Below are positions 23,995 to 33,127 of a stretch of 64,000 nt of DNA, one piece after another. The notes below the pieces were generated by a model. The model saw only the letters and a list, made by a program, of their open reading frames with translations, ran no database searches and was not told where the DNA came from. A program made the position numbers and the translations under genes. Every line of letters starts with the position of its first letter. Within the stretch, counting starts at the first letter, position 1. Source of the stretch: Phycisphaeraceae bacterium (GTDB lineage Bacteria; Planctomycetota; Phycisphaerae; Phycisphaerales; UBA1924); the NCBI GenBank assembly GCA_019636655.1, contig JAHBXB010000001.1, forward strand, positions 620,001-684,000, in the 5' to 3' direction.

Positions 23995-24539
23995 ACGAGT
24001 CTCCTTTCGAGAGGTTGTGAGGCCGCGACTATCGCGACCTGATGGCACTCCTCGCGAGCCGGACGAGACGGAGACAGATCGCTGTCGTTCCGTCAAGCGG
24101 AAACTGGGAGGGACCCGTCGAGCTGCAGCCCCCTCGCGGGCGAAGCGAGCGGGAGGAACCGGGTTTCTGCTGGACGGACCGGCGACGGCTCGACCGTGCC
24201 AGCAGCAGCGTCGCGACTGGTCGGGCGGCCTCGATCTCGAAAGGCCCAAGACTCGCAGAGCACCACGCACCCGCAGCGGCCCGGCGCCGACCAGTCCCGC
24301 CACATCGTCACTCTTCTCGCTCCCGCGAGGACCGGAGAGCACAAGTCTCATTCGGCCCGCATCCGCGTGGGTGATCGCCAGGCAGGAGTTCCAGGTTGCA
24401 CCGTGCAATCTGCGACGGTCACCCCACATATCGCGCATCGCCGAGAACCGCAGCGCCGAGCCTCCCGTAGGGCGGGCCAGTAGCCGCGGGTCACGCTCGC
24501 GTTTACCGGTTGGTAACTACTTCTGTGGTAAGGTCGAAG
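23995..24539. promoter_or_regulatory. Region upstream of the relaxase: candidate oriT and operator
   Basis: This 545-base gap lies between divergent genes. Directly before the relaxase, TTACC at 24503-24507 and GGTAA at 24512-24516 form an inverted repeat, and a third GGTAA is at 24527-24531, fifteen bases on. MobF relaxases usually nick an oriT placed next to their own operon, and accessory proteins bind short inverted repeats there. The position and repeat make this the best oriT candidate in the window, but no nic sequence is recognised. Confidence 0.4.
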
Positions 24540-27200
24540 ATGCTCCGCATCGTCCAGAACACCTCCGTCGGCGGCGCCAAGAGCTACTACTCCACCGCCG
24601 ATTACTACACCGAGGGCCAGGAGCTCACCGGCACCTGGCGCGGCCTGGGCGCGGAGCGCCTCGGCCTCTCGGGTGCAATCCAGAAGTCAGACTGGGACGC
24701 TCTCTGCGACAACCTCGACCCCCGCCCCCCCCACGCCGGCGAGCAGCTCATGCCCCGCAACCGCCGAGTCCGCCGGGTCGGCTACGACCTGAACTTCCAC
24801 TGCCCCAAGAGCGTCAGCGTCCTCTACGGCCTCACCAGCGACCAGCTCCTGCTGGACGCCTTCCGCGACTCGGTCAACGCCACGATGCAGGACATGGAGG
24901 CAGAGATGCAGACCCGCGTGCGCTCGCAGGGCCGCAACGAGGACAGGACCACCGGGAACCTGGTCTGGGGCGAGTTCATCCACTTGACTGCAAGACCAAT
25001 CGACGGCGTCCCCGACCCGCACCTGCACGCGCACTGCTTTGCGTTCAACACCACCTTCGACCCCGAAGAACAGCGCTGGAAGGCGGGGCAGTTCGCCGGC
25101 CTCAAGCGGGACGCCCCGTTCTTTGAGGCGGTCTTCCACTCCCACCTGGCCCGCCGCATCGAAGAGCTCGGCCTCCGCACCGAGCGCACCCGCACCGGCT
25201 GGGAGATTGCCGGCGTCCCGACCACCGCGATCGAGAAGTTCTCCCGCCGCACCGCGGCGATCGAGGCCGAGGCCAAAGACAAAGGCATCACCGATCCGCA
25301 CGCCAAGGGGGAACTCGGCGCCCGGACCCGCGAGCACAAGGTCAAGGACCTCCCGATGGACCAGCTCCGCCAGCAGTGGCACTCCCGCCTCTCGGCGGAC
25401 GAGCAGTCAGCGCTGGAGAACATCCGCGAGCGGACCGGCTCCAAGGCCCTCCCCGAGGACGAAGCGGCCACCCGCGATGCGGTGCTCCAGGCCATCGACC
25501 ACTGCTTCGAGCGGAGCGCAGTCCTCCCGGAACGCACGCTCCTGACCGAGTCCCTGAAGCGCTCCGTCGGCAAGGCCGCCCCCGACCGGGCGATCGCCCG
25601 GACGAGAGGCCAGCCGCTGATCACACGCACGCGGGACTCCCGCCGGTTCGTGACCTCGGCCGAAGTGCTGAGGGAAGAACAGGGCATGCTCGCCTTCGCC
25701 AAGTCCGGCCGCGGCGCCTGCCGCTCGCTCGCCCCGGCGGGGTACCAGCTCACCCGCGACTGGCTGACCGACGAACAGCAGGCCGCCGTGCGGCACGTGC
25801 TGACCAGGCACGACCGCGTGATCCTGGTCCGCGGCGCTGCAGGGACTGGCAAGACCACCATGATGCAGGAGGCTGCCGACGGCATCCGAGCTGGAGGCCA
25901 CGATGTGCTCACCTTCGCCCCCTCCGCCGCCGCCAGCCGCGGCGTACTCCGCCACGCCGGCTTCGGCGAAGCCGAGACCGTCGCGCGCCTGCTGGTGGAC
26001 CCACAGCTGCAGGACCGCGCCCGCGGCCAGGTGATCTGGATCGACGAAGCGGGCCTGCTCGGCTCCCGCACCACCGCGCAGGTCTTCTCCCTCGCGGACC
26101 GGCTTGATGCCCGGGTTGTGCTTTCGGGCGACCGCCGCCAGCACGGCTCGGTGGAACGCGGCGGCGCCCTGCGCCTGCTCGAAGACGAGGCGGGTCTGAT
26201 CCCCACCGAGCTCCGCCAGGTCCGCCGCCAGACGGGTGAGTACAAGCGAGCCGTCGAGGCCCTGGGCGAGGGGCGCACCGCCGAGGGATTCACGCGACTT
26301 TCCGACCTGGGCTGGATCAAAGAGATCGGCGATCAGGAGCGCTACAGGGTCCTTGCCGCCGCGTACCTCGACAGCACTTCCAAGGCCGGCAGCACGCTGG
26401 TCGTCTGCCCGACGCACGCCGAGTCGGACCGCATTACCGCCGAGATCCGCGACGGCCTCAAGGCCACCGGCCGCCTGAGCACAGACGAACGGGCGTTCAC
26501 CAAGCTCATCCCGCTGCAGCTGACCGAGGCCCAGCGGGCGGACAGGCTCTCCTACCAGCCTGGCGATGTGCTGGTCTACCACCAGAACGCCCGCGGCCAC
26601 CGCAAGGGGGACCGCCTCATCGTCGGCGCGGATCCGGTCCCGACGGAGCAGGCGAATCGCTTCTCGGTCTTCCGACCGGGCTTCATCCGCCTGGCCCCCG
26701 GCGACCGCGTGCGGATCACCAAGAACGCCACCTCGATGGACAAAGCGAAGCGCCTCAACAACGGCGACCTGGCGGGCGTGGAGGGTTTCACGGCCAGGGG
26801 CGAGATCATCCTGGACTCCGGCGCGGTGCTGGCCCCCGGTTTCGGCCACCTGGACTACGGCTACGTCGTCACCAGCCACGCGTCCCAGGGAAGGAGCGTG
26901 GACCGCGTGATCATCGGCCAGTCGGCCGAGTCCCTGCCGGCTTCCAGCCGCGAGCAGTTCTACGTCAGCGTCTCCCGCGGCAAGAAGCAGGCGACCATCT
27001 TCACCGACGACAAACGGGCTCTTCTGGACGCCGTCAGCCACGGCGACGAGCGACTCACCGCGACAGAGCTGATCCACGAACGCGAGCGCCGCGAGCGCGG
27101 CAGCACGCTGCAGCGTCGGGAGCTGCTGGCCGTGACCCCGCCCCCGGCCCGGGAGCCGACCACCGTCCATGAGCACAGGGAGATCGACCATGACCGATGA
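24540..27200 (+). CDS. MobF-type conjugative relaxase-helicase (TrwC/TraI family)
   Basis: The 886-residue protein has an N-terminal relaxase domain: catalytic tyrosines among Tyr16/17 and Tyr22/23 (SYYSTADYY), and the metal triad His161, His163, His165 (HLHAH). From about residue 410 a RecD-like helicase follows, with Walker A GAAGTGKTT near 432-440, Walker B VIWIDEAGLLG near 500, and late motifs GYVVTSHASQGRSVD and EQFYVSVSRGK. It nicks one strand at oriT, stays bound to the 5' end and unwinds the DNA for transfer. The family is typically 900-1,000 residues or more, so this is at the short end. The ATG at 24540 matches the usual MLxIxxxxS start. The next gene overlaps its end by 11 bases. 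Together with the coupling protein it marks the element as transferable. Confidence 0.95.
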   Translation: MLRIVQNTSVGGAKSYYSTADYYTEGQELTGTWRGLGAERLGLSGAIQKSDWDALCDNLDPRPPHAGEQLMPRNRRVRRVGYDLNFHCPKSVSVLYGLTSDQLLLDAFRDSVNATMQDMEAEMQTRVRSQGRNEDRTTGNLVWGEFIHLTARPIDGVPDPHLHAHCFAFNTTFDPEEQRWKAGQFAGLKRDAPFFEAVFHSHLARRIEELGLRTERTRTGWEIAGVPTTAIEKFSRRTAAIEAEAKDKGITDPHAKGELGARTREHKVKDLPMDQLRQQWHSRLSADEQSALENIRERTGSKALPEDEAATRDAVLQAIDHCFERSAVLPERTLLTESLKRSVGKAAPDRAIARTRGQPLITRTRDSRRFVTSAEVLREEQGMLAFAKSGRGACRSLAPAGYQLTRDWLTDEQQAAVRHVLTRHDRVILVRGAAGTGKTTMMQEAADGIRAGGHDVLTFAPSAAASRGVLRHAGFGEAETVARLLVDPQLQDRARGQVIWIDEAGLLGSRTTAQVFSLADRLDARVVLSGDRRQHGSVERGGALRLLEDEAGLIPTELRQVRRQTGEYKRAVEALGEGRTAEGFTRLSDLGWIKEIGDQERYRVLAAAYLDSTSKAGSTLVVCPTHAESDRITAEIRDGLKATGRLSTDERAFTKLIPLQLTEAQRADRLSYQPGDVLVYHQNARGHRKGDRLIVGADPVPTEQANRFSVFRPGFIRLAPGDRVRITKNATSMDKAKRLNNGDLAGVEGFTARGEIILDSGAVLAPGFGHLDYGYVVTSHASQGRSVDRVIIGQSAESLPASSREQFYVSVSRGKKQATIFTDDKRALLDAVSHGDERLTATELIHERERRERGSTLQRRELLAVTPPPAREPTTVHEHREIDHDR

Positions 27201-27678
27201 GAATCGCCCCGGCGAGAGCCTCCTGGAGCGGTACACCGGCCGCCGCCCCGCGGGGGCGGGCGGGCCGGGAGAGCGCGGCGGCGAACCCGGAGCAGCGGAT
27301 TCGCCCTTTGGATCGGCCTCACTCTCCACCGCTCAGGAGGAAGGCACAGCGGAGGACCTGGGCGCCTTCGGTTGGCTCCGGGGCATCCGCGACCGGGCCG
27401 TGATGCTGGAGCTGCGGAAGTCGGACGGGACGATCCTGGCAATCGGGTACGGCTGGCTGGAGCGGGCGGAGTTCCACCCCTCCGACGGGATCGTGCTGCA
27501 CGTCCTGGGGCGGACGATCAAGATCAGGGGCCGCAACCTCAACCGCGACACCCGCCCGGGCATCCGTCTCTACGAGGGCATCGTTCGGCACCGAGTGCCG
27601 TGGCTGCGCCAGGCAGATGCTCGAGAAGATTCTGCCGCGGGTGACAGCGCGGCCGTGATCGAGGACATCCAGTTGTAG
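27190..27678 (+). CDS. Uncharacterised protein coupled to the relaxase gene
   Basis: The 162-residue protein starts within the relaxase end (ATG at 27190, GGGAG upstream) and overlaps it by 11 bases, so it is probably translated with it. It has a Gly/Pro-rich disordered first third and then a compact beta-rich region: WLRGIRDRAVMLELRKSDGTILAIGYGWLERAEFHPSDGIVLHVLGRTIKIRGRNL in order from about residue 60. I do not recognise the family. The position suggests a transfer accessory or regulatory protein. Confidence 0.65.
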   Translation: MTDENRPGESLLERYTGRRPAGAGGPGERGGEPGAADSPFGSASLSTAQEEGTAEDLGAFGWLRGIRDRAVMLELRKSDGTILAIGYGWLERAEFHPSDGIVLHVLGRTIKIRGRNLNRDTRPGIRLYEGIVRHRVPWLRQADAREDSAAGDSAAVIEDIQL

Positions 27679-27802
27679 TGCGAATCGAGCGAGCAAACTG
27701 GGGAGCACATGGCGTGTAGCATTGCCGGGAGGGCGGCGAGAGATCGCCGCATCGGCCATTTGTCCGGAGAACGGGCCGCCATCCCGAGGTACGCTTGCAC
27801 TC

Positions 27803-28345
27803 ATGAGCAGTTCGCGAACCACGATCGACGCCAAGACGGCCGAGTTCATCCGCTCGCAGAGGCTGTTCTTCGTGGCCACAGCGCCACGGAAGGCGGACGG
27901 GCTGATCAACCTGTCTCCCAAGGGGCTGGACACGTTCGTGGTACTGGACGAATGCACGGTCGCCTACCTGGACCTGACGGGAAGCGGCATCGAAACGGTG
28001 GCGCACCTGAAGGAGAACGGACGGATCGTAGTGATGTTCTGCGCCTTCGAGGGCGCGCCCAACATCCTCCGGCTGCACGGCCGGGGCGAGGTCGTTGAAA
28101 TGGAGAATCCCGAGTTCGCGGCGATCGCGGCCGTCTTCCCGCCCCGGCCTGGCGCCCGGGCGGTGATCAGGATCCACGTGAAGCGTGTATCGTATTCGTG
28201 CGGCTTTGGTGTGCCGCTGATGGAGTTCCGGGGACACCGCACGCGGCTGGAAGAGCACTGCGAGCAGAAGGGGGAGGCAGGATTGCGAGAATACCGCGAG
28301 CGGAAGAACCGGACGAGCCTGGAGGGGCTGCCCGGTCTGGGCTAG
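27803..28345 (+). CDS. Pyridoxamine 5'-phosphate oxidase-like flavin-binding protein
   Basis: The 180-residue protein has the split-barrel pattern of the PNPOx-like family: FFVATAPRKADGLINLSPKGLDTFVVLDECTVAYLDLTGSGIETVAHLKENGRIVVMFCAFEGAPNILRLHGRGEVV, with the typical FVAT start, INLSPKG and a GRI strand. Members bind FMN, F420 or heme and reduce small molecules; true pyridoxine oxidases are longer and have other C-termini, so this is an uncharacterised branch. The ATG at 27803 fits the family start. It converges with a small membrane protein gene and the two stops overlap (CTAG). It probably is cargo unrelated to transfer. Confidence 0.85.
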   Translation: MSSSRTTIDAKTAEFIRSQRLFFVATAPRKADGLINLSPKGLDTFVVLDECTVAYLDLTGSGIETVAHLKENGRIVVMFCAFEGAPNILRLHGRGEVVEMENPEFAAIAAVFPPRPGARAVIRIHVKRVSYSCGFGVPLMEFRGHRTRLEEHCEQKGEAGLREYRERKNRTSLEGLPGLG

Positions 28346-28560
28346 CGCCCCGGCCCGCGGTAATCGCGGGTGCGTTTCTCGTCCCTGGCTTTGAGGCCGC
28401 GCAAGAGGGGCTGGAGCATCCCGACCACCGACGCCGCGGCCATGACGCCCATGCACACCATGGCGACCTTGTTAAACACCGCGGCGTCCCGCTCCGGGGC
28501 GTGCTTGGCCATCTGCTGCGCATCGCGGGCAATGTAGAAGGGGTTGGGCTGGTTCATCAT
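28342..28560 (-). CDS. Small single-span membrane protein
   Basis: The 72-residue protein has a soluble start (MMNQPNPFYIARDAQQMAKHAPE), one hydrophobic segment (VAMVCMGVMAAASVVGMLQPLL) and a charged Arg/Lys tail. GAGG lies upstream of the first of two ATGs at 28560. I do not recognise the family. It is convergent with the flavin-binding protein gene and shares four bases at the stops. Confidence 0.6.
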   Translation of the reverse strand: MMNQPNPFYIARDAQQMAKHAPERDAAVFNKVAMVCMGVMAAASVVGMLQPLLRGLKARDEKRTRDYRGPGR

Positions 28561-28642
28561 GCGGTCCTCACCCTTCGACCCTACCACAACTCGATGCCGA
28601 GAAGTGTGACAGTTTGATGACATTCGGAGGGGCTCGCAGCGA

Positions 28643-31600
28643 TCACCTGCCCTGCGCGCCTGCACGCATCAACTCAAGCCGCCCCCGTGCCACGTACGCC
28701 AAATCCACCGCTTCGGCGTTCCGTTGGACACACTGCTCAAACCGCTCAATAGCAGCCGGCTTGTCCCCAGCAAGCATGAGCACCATACCCGCATAGAACC
28801 TTGCTCGGGTTTGCTCTGTCGTGCCCTTGGCCACCTCTAGTAACTGCTCCTCGCCGACGGATCCTGAGGCCAGTTGCAGAGCGACCCTGGTGAACTTGTC
28901 GGAAGCGATCGCGATGCTGTTCTTGAGGAGCCTAGCGGCGAGTTCCGTCCGGCCTGCCTCAGCCAGAACGAAGTACTCCAGAATGGCAGACTTGTCCGCA
29001 GACACACCAGTCTGCCCCGACTGCTCGTCCAAATCCTGCAGCGCCAAGTCCCACTGTCCCAGCATCGCATACGCGTGGGCGCGTCCTGTGAAGCAGTTCG
29101 TCTTGGTCCCATCCAGCTCGATGGATCGCGTGAAGTCCGCGATTGCCATCTCCGGCCTTCCGAGTGCAATGCGCAGCCACGCCCGGCTCCCAAAGTCTCC
29201 CGCGTTGCGACCGTCGATCGCGATGGCGTGCGAGAGCGCGTCCTCGGCTTCCGCGAGTTGGTCGATCTTCTGGGTCAGGATCGCCCGCATGCGGTAGCGA
29301 TCCGCGCTGTTCGGCTCAAGTCGGATGAGCTCGTCCACGTCCGGGATCGCTTCGGCCGGTCGATTGAGGTACACCAGTGCCGCGATGCGGTTGTTGCGGG
29401 CATTGAGATTCGTCCGCCGCAGCTCGATCGCGCGGTCACAGTCGGCGAGGGCGTCTTCCCACAAGTTCAGCCGGGACAGGACGATCGCCCGGTTGACGTA
29501 GGCGTCGTCATAGCGAGGGTCGATCTCGATCACCCGGTCGAAGTCGGCCTTGGCGTCGGCGAGCTGACCCGCCTGCAAGTTCGACCACGCCCTGGTGAGG
29601 CACGGCTGAATATCGGATGCCGGAGCGAGTTCAATGGCTCGTGTGGCATCGGCGATCGACTCCTCGTGCTTGCCGAGCACGGAGCGCACCTGGGCCCGGC
29701 CGACGTATCCCGCGACCAGCTTGGTATCGAGCATGATCGCTTTGGTGAGCACGTCCTCCGCGTCCATGGGCCGGTTTAGTCCCTGGTACGCCTGGCCCCG
29801 CTGCAGCAACAAGCCCACTCCATCGGGTACCCGTGCCGACACCTTCTCCAAGTCATCCAGCTGCGACTGGTGCTCTCGAAGATTGCCGTAGCGGTGCGCC
29901 CTGTTCAACAGCGCATCGGTCCGGTTCGGTTGAAGCTCAAGGGACTTGGTAAACAGCGATATCGCTTCGCGATCGTCCGTTGCGATGACGCCTCTGGCGA
30001 GAAACGCGTCCGAGCTCCCGGGCGCCAGCCGCACCACCTGCGCAGCCTGTTCGCGGAGTTTCGCGGAGGATTGCGCCTCGCCCCACTGATACACCGCCAA
30101 GAGGTAGAGATGCGATCGGAGGTCGTCGGGGTACTTCGCGCAGACTTTCTCGAGCACCTCGGCGGCTTCTCGGCCCCTCTCCTTGGCATGCAGTGCCCTG
30201 CCACGTTCTCGGAGTAACGCCAGATTGCCCGGATCGAGAGCGAGCCCCTGATCGGATGCGGAAAGAGCCCGTTCCGGCTGCCCCGCTTCGGCCGCGGCAA
30301 CGGCTTGGTTGAAAAGGAGCGTGACTTGGCTGGCGCGAAAGTCCGCTGCGCTCTTCTCGGCTTGATCGGATGCTCGCCAAGCCCGCACCCCCAAGACTCC
30401 GCCTGCAGAGACCGCTAGCACCATTGCGAGCGTCAACCCCGACATTGCCTTCCGACGCCTCACGAAGTTCAGCGCCCTCACCATCGCCGGCGGTCGCCTC
30501 GCCAGGATCGGCATCCCCAGGACCCACCGCTGTAAGTCGTCCGCAAACGCCTGCGCCGATTCGTACCGCTCCCTCGGCCGCTTCGCCAAGGCCTTCTGGC
30601 AGATGATCTCCAACTCCGTCGGGACTTGGCGGACGATCGCCCGCGGCCGCATCGGTTCGGTCGAAATCACCCGGTGCAGAATCTCCCGATCGTCCTCCGC
30701 CGCAAACAGGGGCTTGAAGGTGAGAAGCTCGTAGAGCGTTGCCCCTAGAGCGTAGACATCGCTGCGCCGATCCACCGGTCCCACAGTCGCGTCCACACTT
30801 TCGGGGCTCATGTATCGCGAAGTGCCGATAAGCGCCTGCGTCATCGTCAGTGGGCGGTGCCCGTCCACGCCGTTCGGCGATCCAACCATCATGGATCGAG
30901 CGAGCCCGAAGTCGCAGATCATGAGCCGACCAGCGCGGCTCAGCAGCAGGTTCGCCGGCTTGATGTCCCGATGCAGCACTCCTTGTTCGTGCGCGTAGTG
31001 CAGCGCCTCGGCGACGTCGGCGATCCACCCCGCCACACGCTTGAAGTACTCGGCGCCACCGGCGTGCCCGCTGCTGCCGCCGCGAACAGCAGCGGCGAGC
31101 TTCGTCACCGCCGATGTCGACGGCGTCGGCGTCTTGTCCGTCGCCGACGCCACGATCGTCAGCGCCGCTTCCAGCCCGCCTGCCTCTCGCATTTCCTGGA
31201 TCAGATCACGCAGAGACCGCCCCTCGACCAACTCCATCGCGTAGTACAGGGTCCCGCCCACCTCCCCGAAGTCGTAGACGCCGATGATGTTCGAGTGCTT
31301 CAGCCCCGCGGCCAGCGCGGCTTCCCTTCGGAATCGCTCCATCGCGTCAGGCCGCACCGCCCCGAGCAGTGCCGGCAGCACCTTCAACGCCACGTGCCGG
31401 TGGAGGCTTGGCTGCCACGCCTTGTACACCACCCCCATCCCGCCCCGTCCGATTTCGCACTCGACGCGGTACCCCGCCTTGCCTCCTGCCCCCGCTCGGG
31501 CGCTTGTTGATTCAACTCCCAGTAGCTCGTTGAGCCGATCCACTGGCGTGGCAATGTTCAGCGGCATCTCCCGCCACACCCTCTCCGCGGCCTTCAGGTC

Positions 31601-31777
31601 GTCCGCGAGCATCCCCAGTCCGCCGATCCTGGTGCTCTCTTCCAGCCAGCGTCGGCACACTTCACAGGTTTCGACGTGCTCCGCCAGTTCGCTGAACTGC
31701 TCCTCGCTGAGCGGCTGGCTCGCGTTCGCTCCCAGCTCCATCTCCGCAGCTCGGCGGCATGTCCGGGTCGTCGTCAT
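28643..31777 (-). CDS. Ser/Thr protein kinase with membrane span and TPR repeats
   Basis: The 1,044-residue protein has a short N-terminal zinc-finger-like motif (HVETCEVC, His34/Cys38/Cys41) as in anti-sigma factors, then a Hanks-type kinase at about 103-420: GRGGMGVVYKA, Lys132 in VALKV, HRDIKPAN with Asp271, and DFGLA with Asp289. A membrane segment lies at about 446-465. The rest (about 480-1040) is a long run of TPR repeats. The kinase should sit in the cytoplasm and the TPR domain outside it. The gene overlaps the stop of an ECF sigma factor gene by four bases. Such pairs are a planctomycete hallmark; the kinase is thought to control the sigma factor. All catalytic residues are present. 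Confidence 0.92.
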   Translation of the reverse strand: MTTTRTCRRAAEMELGANASQPLSEEQFSELAEHVETCEVCRRWLEESTRIGGLGMLADDLKAAERVWREMPLNIATPVDRLNELLGVESTSARAGAGGKAGYRVECEIGRGGMGVVYKAWQPSLHRHVALKVLPALLGAVRPDAMERFRREAALAAGLKHSNIIGVYDFGEVGGTLYYAMELVEGRSLRDLIQEMREAGGLEAALTIVASATDKTPTPSTSAVTKLAAAVRGGSSGHAGGAEYFKRVAGWIADVAEALHYAHEQGVLHRDIKPANLLLSRAGRLMICDFGLARSMMVGSPNGVDGHRPLTMTQALIGTSRYMSPESVDATVGPVDRRSDVYALGATLYELLTFKPLFAAEDDREILHRVISTEPMRPRAIVRQVPTELEIICQKALAKRPRERYESAQAFADDLQRWVLGMPILARRPPAMVRALNFVRRRKAMSGLTLAMVLAVSAGGVLGVRAWRASDQAEKSAADFRASQVTLLFNQAVAAAEAGQPERALSASDQGLALDPGNLALLRERGRALHAKERGREAAEVLEKVCAKYPDDLRSHLYLLAVYQWGEAQSSAKLREQAAQVVRLAPGSSDAFLARGVIATDDREAISLFTKSLELQPNRTDALLNRAHRYGNLREHQSQLDDLEKVSARVPDGVGLLLQRGQAYQGLNRPMDAEDVLTKAIMLDTKLVAGYVGRAQVRSVLGKHEESIADATRAIELAPASDIQPCLTRAWSNLQAGQLADAKADFDRVIEIDPRYDDAYVNRAIVLSRLNLWEDALADCDRAIELRRTNLNARNNRIAALVYLNRPAEAIPDVDELIRLEPNSADRYRMRAILTQKIDQLAEAEDALSHAIAIDGRNAGDFGSRAWLRIALGRPEMAIADFTRSIELDGTKTNCFTGRAHAYAMLGQWDLALQDLDEQSGQTGVSADKSAILEYFVLAEAGRTELAARLLKNSIAIASDKFTRVALQLASGSVGEEQLLEVAKGTTEQTRARFYAGMVLMLAGDKPAAIERFEQCVQRNAEAVDLAYVARGRLELMRAGAQGR

Positions 31778-32652
31778 GATTGAGCTTCCTCGTCCCCCTC
31801 CACAAACGTGTCCGTAATCTCGGCATCCCCAGTTGCCGCGTCACGTTTCTTGGCGAGTTCCGCCATGCGCGTTCGGATCATGCGCAGCACCTGGCTGCGG
31901 GTGACGTACACGTGCCCGATCGTCATCCCGAGTTCCTTCGCCACCACCGCCGCGGGAACTCCGCGAAGCACGTACAACCGGAAGGCCTCCATCCGCCGCG
32001 GCGCGATATCCTCCGCCACCTCCTCCAGGCAAAAGAGCAGATCCTGCATCCGCCACTGCTCATCCCAGTCTCGCCGGTCGTTTTCCCCTCGGCGCTGCGC
32101 TCGGTTGCCCGCGTCCCCTGACTCATCCAGGCCTGAAGGGCCGCCGAGAGGCACCTCGCCGCAGGCTCTCCGCTTTCGGTACACATCGAGGATCTTGCGT
32201 TCCGCGATCCGCAAGATCCAGTTGCGGAAACGCCCACGCGTGGTCTGGTATTCGAACTCGCCGATGTGCCGAAGGACCACCATCATGACCTGCTGCACGA
32301 CGTCCTCGGCATCGGCTGCACTCAGGCCGCGGAGCATTGCCACGCGGTACACCGGCGACGAGTACATCTCGTAGAACCGCTGCCAAGCGGCATTCCCCAC
32401 TCCAAAGTGCGCCGTTCGAACGTCAACCCGGGGCTGGCCGTCGGGTCCGGTCATTGAAGAAGGAGCATTCGCGAGTTGCCGGAGTTGAAGGAGGAGTGAC
32501 GGCCGAGTGTCCGACAGGTCGCGTCCGGAAACGACTGGGAGGCTTGCAGAACGCGGAGAGCCGAAGGCCTGCTGACCCGGTACGTTCGGCGGCTGCAGAT
32601 CCCGAGGAAGCCGCGGGGGTGGCGTTGGGGGAGTTGGCGGGGTCGCGGGCAT
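31774..32652 (-). CDS. ECF RNA polymerase sigma factor
   Basis: The 292-residue protein has a Pro-rich start (PPTPPTPPPRLP), then a sigma-2 region (WQRFYEMYSSPVYRVAMLRGLSAADAEDVVQQVMMVVLRHI, with DAEDVVQ as usual) and a C-terminal sigma-4 helix-turn-helix (AVVAKELGMTIGHVYVTRSQVLRMIRTRM). The start at 32652 follows GGAGAG. It is long for an ECF factor because of the ~90-residue N-terminal extension. It overlaps the downstream kinase gene by four bases (ATGA), so both are made together. Phosphorylation by the kinase is the likely trigger, by analogy with other planctomycete sigma-kinase pairs. Its target genes are not known. Confidence 0.9.
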   Translation of the reverse strand: MPATPPTPPTPPPRLPRDLQPPNVPGQQAFGSPRSASLPVVSGRDLSDTRPSLLLQLRQLANAPSSMTGPDGQPRVDVRTAHFGVGNAAWQRFYEMYSSPVYRVAMLRGLSAADAEDVVQQVMMVVLRHIGEFEYQTTRGRFRNWILRIAERKILDVYRKRRACGEVPLGGPSGLDESGDAGNRAQRRGENDRRDWDEQWRMQDLLFCLEEVAEDIAPRRMEAFRLYVLRGVPAAVVAKELGMTIGHVYVTRSQVLRMIRTRMAELAKKRDAATGDAEITDTFVEGDEEAQS

Positions 32653-33127
32653 GTTCTCTCCACCAAACGCTATCACACGTGTGGCTCCGTCCCCCCCCCG
32701 CTCGTCGTGCCCATCAACTGCTGCCCAAAGGCAAACAGACAGCGTCGCCAAGCTCGCTGGCGCACCATAGCGTCTTCTCCCCACTACGTTGGCAGCCCCC
32801 CGTTCTAAACGGGACAGCCGGGATTCGGCGAAGGATAGGGGCAGTGGAGTCAGTCAGTGCCCGCAATGGCCCTTCTCGCAGCCGAATCAAGTACTGCGTT
32901 GGCAGACCACAGAAGGAGTCCCAAGTGGAACCCGCTCCACAAAATTGAGGGAAGTCGATTCAGATTCGGCCGCGGCAGCCGTATTCACCACGGACCGGGA
33001 GCGTCCTGGTGGCCACACACTGGCAAACGCTTGTCTTGGCGCGGAAGGTCCGCCGCATCCGGAGGCGTGGATCTCTGGAAGTTCAGAGTGTGTCAACCCG
33101 CATGACTGCGGGAGAGAGGGAGCCGTC
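32653..33127. other. Divergent intergenic region, no gene recognised
   Basis: This 475-base gap lies between the divergent sigma factor gene and an exported protein gene and must hold their promoters. The longest open frame across it lacks a ribosome site and family-like sequence. A C-run near 32690-32700 is the only notable feature. Confidence 0.3.
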
